NCBI RefSeq assembly: GCF_003933965.1
Contig: NZ_RSAJ01000012.1
Span: 1-42,601 of the forward strand
Direction of reading: 5' to 3'
Origin: Streptomyces sp. RP5T
GTDB taxonomy: Bacteria; Actinomycetota; Actinomycetes; Streptomycetales; Streptomycetaceae
DNA length: 42,601 bases
Positions within the stretch are counted from its first letter, which is position 1. Each line of letters begins with the position of its first letter. Shown piece after piece: positions 41,415 through 42,601 of this stretch. Under the pieces are notes generated by a model. The model was not told where the DNA came from. It made no database searches and worked only from the letters and a program-made list of their open reading frames with translations. A program made the position numbers and the translations under genes.

Positions 41415-42115
41415 GCCGCCCCCGTTCCCTGTTCCTGCAGTTGCTGCCGGAAGGCCGCTAGCCTCTGTCGCGCCTGCTCACTGATCGCTCCGATCCGGCG
41501 CCCCCGCGGCGTTTCGGCGTACTCGCGCGTCAGGTACTGCTGCTTTTTGAGTTCACTGCCGCTCTTCTCCCCCGCGAGCCGCATGACCAGTTCGACCCTC
41601 TGCACGTAGTAGTCGAATGCCGGCGCCTGGCGGATGATCTCCCGGGCGACGTGACGGCCGTGTTCCAGCAGGAAGTAGTCGTGCTGGCGAACCCGGTTGA
41701 CCGTTCCTCGCCGTCTGCGGACCAGCAGCCCGGCACTGCGCAGCACTGCCAGCGCATCGTCCAGCCACTCGTAGGCACCGAAGTGATGGCGCAGCATGGG
41801 ATAGCGCCGCACCTCGGGCTCCTCGGAATCCAAGATGCGGCCGGCGATGTCCAGCAGTGCCTCTTCGCGGTCGGCCTCGTACTCGGTCAGCAGTTCGTTG
41901 GCCAGATAGTCCGGATTGCGCAGCCAGAAGTCCAGCTTTTGCAGTTTGACCTGCGTTCGCATGACACCCACCGCTCGCTCGAGCGCGGGCACGGCTTTCT
42001 CCACCTCGGTCAGCGGCTCGCATGCCCCGTCGATCAGCAACAGCAGACGCACCGCGTCCTGTTCACGGCTGGTCACCGGATCAACCGGCTCCCGGCTCGC
42101 CCCCTCGTGATCCAT
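41411..42115 (-). CDS. Winged-helix middle component of the ABC-three-component system
   Basis: A 234-residue protein. ATG 42115 (MDHEGASREP) was chosen because a longer start would give an odd Ser/Val-rich extension; its ribosome-binding site is weak. The protein is helical with DAVRLLLLIDGACEPLTEVEKA (about 18-40), a middle part with YEWLDDALAVLRSAGLLVRRRRGTVNRV (winged-helix: helices, recognition part, basic wing) and a C-terminal basic helix (EYAETPRGRRIGAISEQARQRL). This agrees with the 'middle component' proteins of ABC-3C systems, which link sensor ATPase and effector. It is the first gene of the operon, coupled by ATGA to the ATPase gene. Confidence 0.7.
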   Translation of the reverse strand: MDHEGASREPVDPVTSREQDAVRLLLLIDGACEPLTEVEKAVPALERAVGVMRTQVKLQKLDFWLRNPDYLANELLTEYEADREEALLDIAGRILDSEEPEVRRYPMLRHHFGAYEWLDDALAVLRSAGLLVRRRRGTVNRVRQHDYFLLEHGRHVAREIIRQAPAFDYYVQRVELVMRLAGEKSGSELKKQQYLTREYAETPRGRRIGAISEQARQRLAAFRQQLQEQGTGAA

Positions 42116-42270
42116 CGCGACAGCGTAACCATCCGCACATGAACCTGACCATGGGGTGACCACTCGAATGTACGCACCTACACGTACCGGGCTCAGGATG
42201 AAGCCGGAGATGGTCGCTACCGACAACGCCTCGTACTCCGACAGTGATCCGGAGGGGTGTGCTTCCGGTC
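42116..42270. promoter_or_regulatory. Leader of the three-gene defence operon
   Basis: The 155 bases between the end of the GIY-YIG frame and the start of the middle component should contain the operon promoter on the minus strand. I could not identify convincing -35/-10 elements. Confidence 0.3.
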
Positions 42271-42601
42271 TCAGATCGATGAGCCCCGGTTGCGGTTGGC
42301 GAAGGGGAGCGCTCCATAAAGCGCGGTGAATTCCGCGATCAGCTCCGCCTCGGCTTGGCCGGCGGGCGGATTGGTCACGGTGCGCCAGGCGACCAGGAGC
42401 GTGTCGGAGTCCGCCAGCTGCCAGATGTACGTGCCGCCGCGGTGCCCGGCGTTGCGCCCCTGGCCCTGGCGGCGGTAGGCGTTCAGCCGCCTGCTCAACC
42501 CTTGGCGGCCAGCGGCCTTGCCGACGTACACCACTGTGGCGCCGGGCACCCAGGCGCTGTTCAGGGTGGCGGTCGTCGTGGAGGGGTCGTGGCCTTTGCG
42601 A
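42271..42601 (-). CDS. GIY-YIG-type nuclease domain protein (5' end outside the window)
   Basis: The minus frame is open from the right edge to a stop at 42271, so the gene starts outside the window; about 110 residues are visible. They include [20 protein letters not shown] (the second half of the GIY-YIG motif followed by the conserved arginine) and a helix [22 protein letters not shown] with a glutamate and the Asn-containing end typical of the family. The first motif strand is weak ([17 protein letters not shown]), as in other small actinobacterial members. Such proteins can be homing-type or defence nucleases. The reading direction fits a separate leftward unit preceding the three-gene operon. 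Confidence 0.65.

Noticed and set aside
1-42601. tRNA genes or an attachment site
   Set aside because: I saw no cloverleaf-like sequence with a T-loop GTTCRA pattern in a proper context and no long direct repeat pair that would mark integration ends.

Overview
The window is high-GC actinobacterial DNA, almost certainly Streptomyces or a close relative. The signs are dense GTGA/ATGA-coupled genes, GTG starts, a gamma-butyrolactone-receptor-like TetR regulator, a DUF2637 (SpdB-like) protein and a replication-relaxation family protein. No chromosomal housekeeping gene is visible. The content points to a large conjugative plasmid or integrative conjugative element; the sequence alone does not say which.

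Layout. (1) 1-6100: end of an upstream gene coupled to a replication-relaxation family gene, a secreted SH3-like protein, a strong hairpin between convergent transcripts, then a leftward block (membrane protein, duplicated winged-helix/zinc protein, a 35-residue microprotein, and a HEPN-like plus zinc protein). (2) 6101-6836: a 0.7 kb control region with clustered TGCGCA hexamers, TGGTCGG boxes and an inverted repeat. (3) 6837-17720: a rightward, translationally coupled type IV secretion operon with VirB8/TcpC-like, small membrane, TcpE/VirB3-like, VirB4-like, VirB6/TrbL-like and lytic transglycosylase-NlpC/P60 genes. It is interrupted after the VirB4-like gene by an IS110-family element. (4) 17721-18373: a kinase relic and a promoter-type gap. 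(5) 18374-30407: two exported proteins, then a Tad/Flp-type pilus operon (CpaB-like, TadZ-like, TadA/CpaF, TadB, TadC, Flp-like pilin, TadE/TadG-like proteins), ending in a 1170-residue membrane LysM-BTAD protein. A small leftward gene sits inside the operon.

(6) 30408-36381: a frameshifted small gene, a DUF2637 protein, a gamma-butyrolactone-receptor-like regulator, two adjacent DNA-binding genes that each look broken by a single-base frameshift, and a two-helix-pair membrane protein resembling TRADD-N-associated membrane proteins. (7) 36382-37312: decayed DNA with a repeated palindrome and an acetyltransferase relic. (8) 37313-42115: a compact leftward three-gene operon of a winged-helix 'middle component', an SMC/Rad50-like ATPase with a CxxC pair, and a large protein ending in a PD-(D/E)XK-type motif. 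I read this as an ABC-three-component (Lamassu-like) conflict or anti-phage system, and it is the strongest candidate for new biology here. A truncated GIY-YIG gene runs off the right edge.

Working model: regions 3 and 5 together would build a cell-envelope machine (T4SS core, wall-opening enzyme, Tad pilus) for transfer between hyphae. Region 2 and the TetR protein would control it, and regions 1 (HEPN), 6 (TRADD-like) and 8 would be defence cargo. All functions are inferred from sequence features; no similarity search was run.
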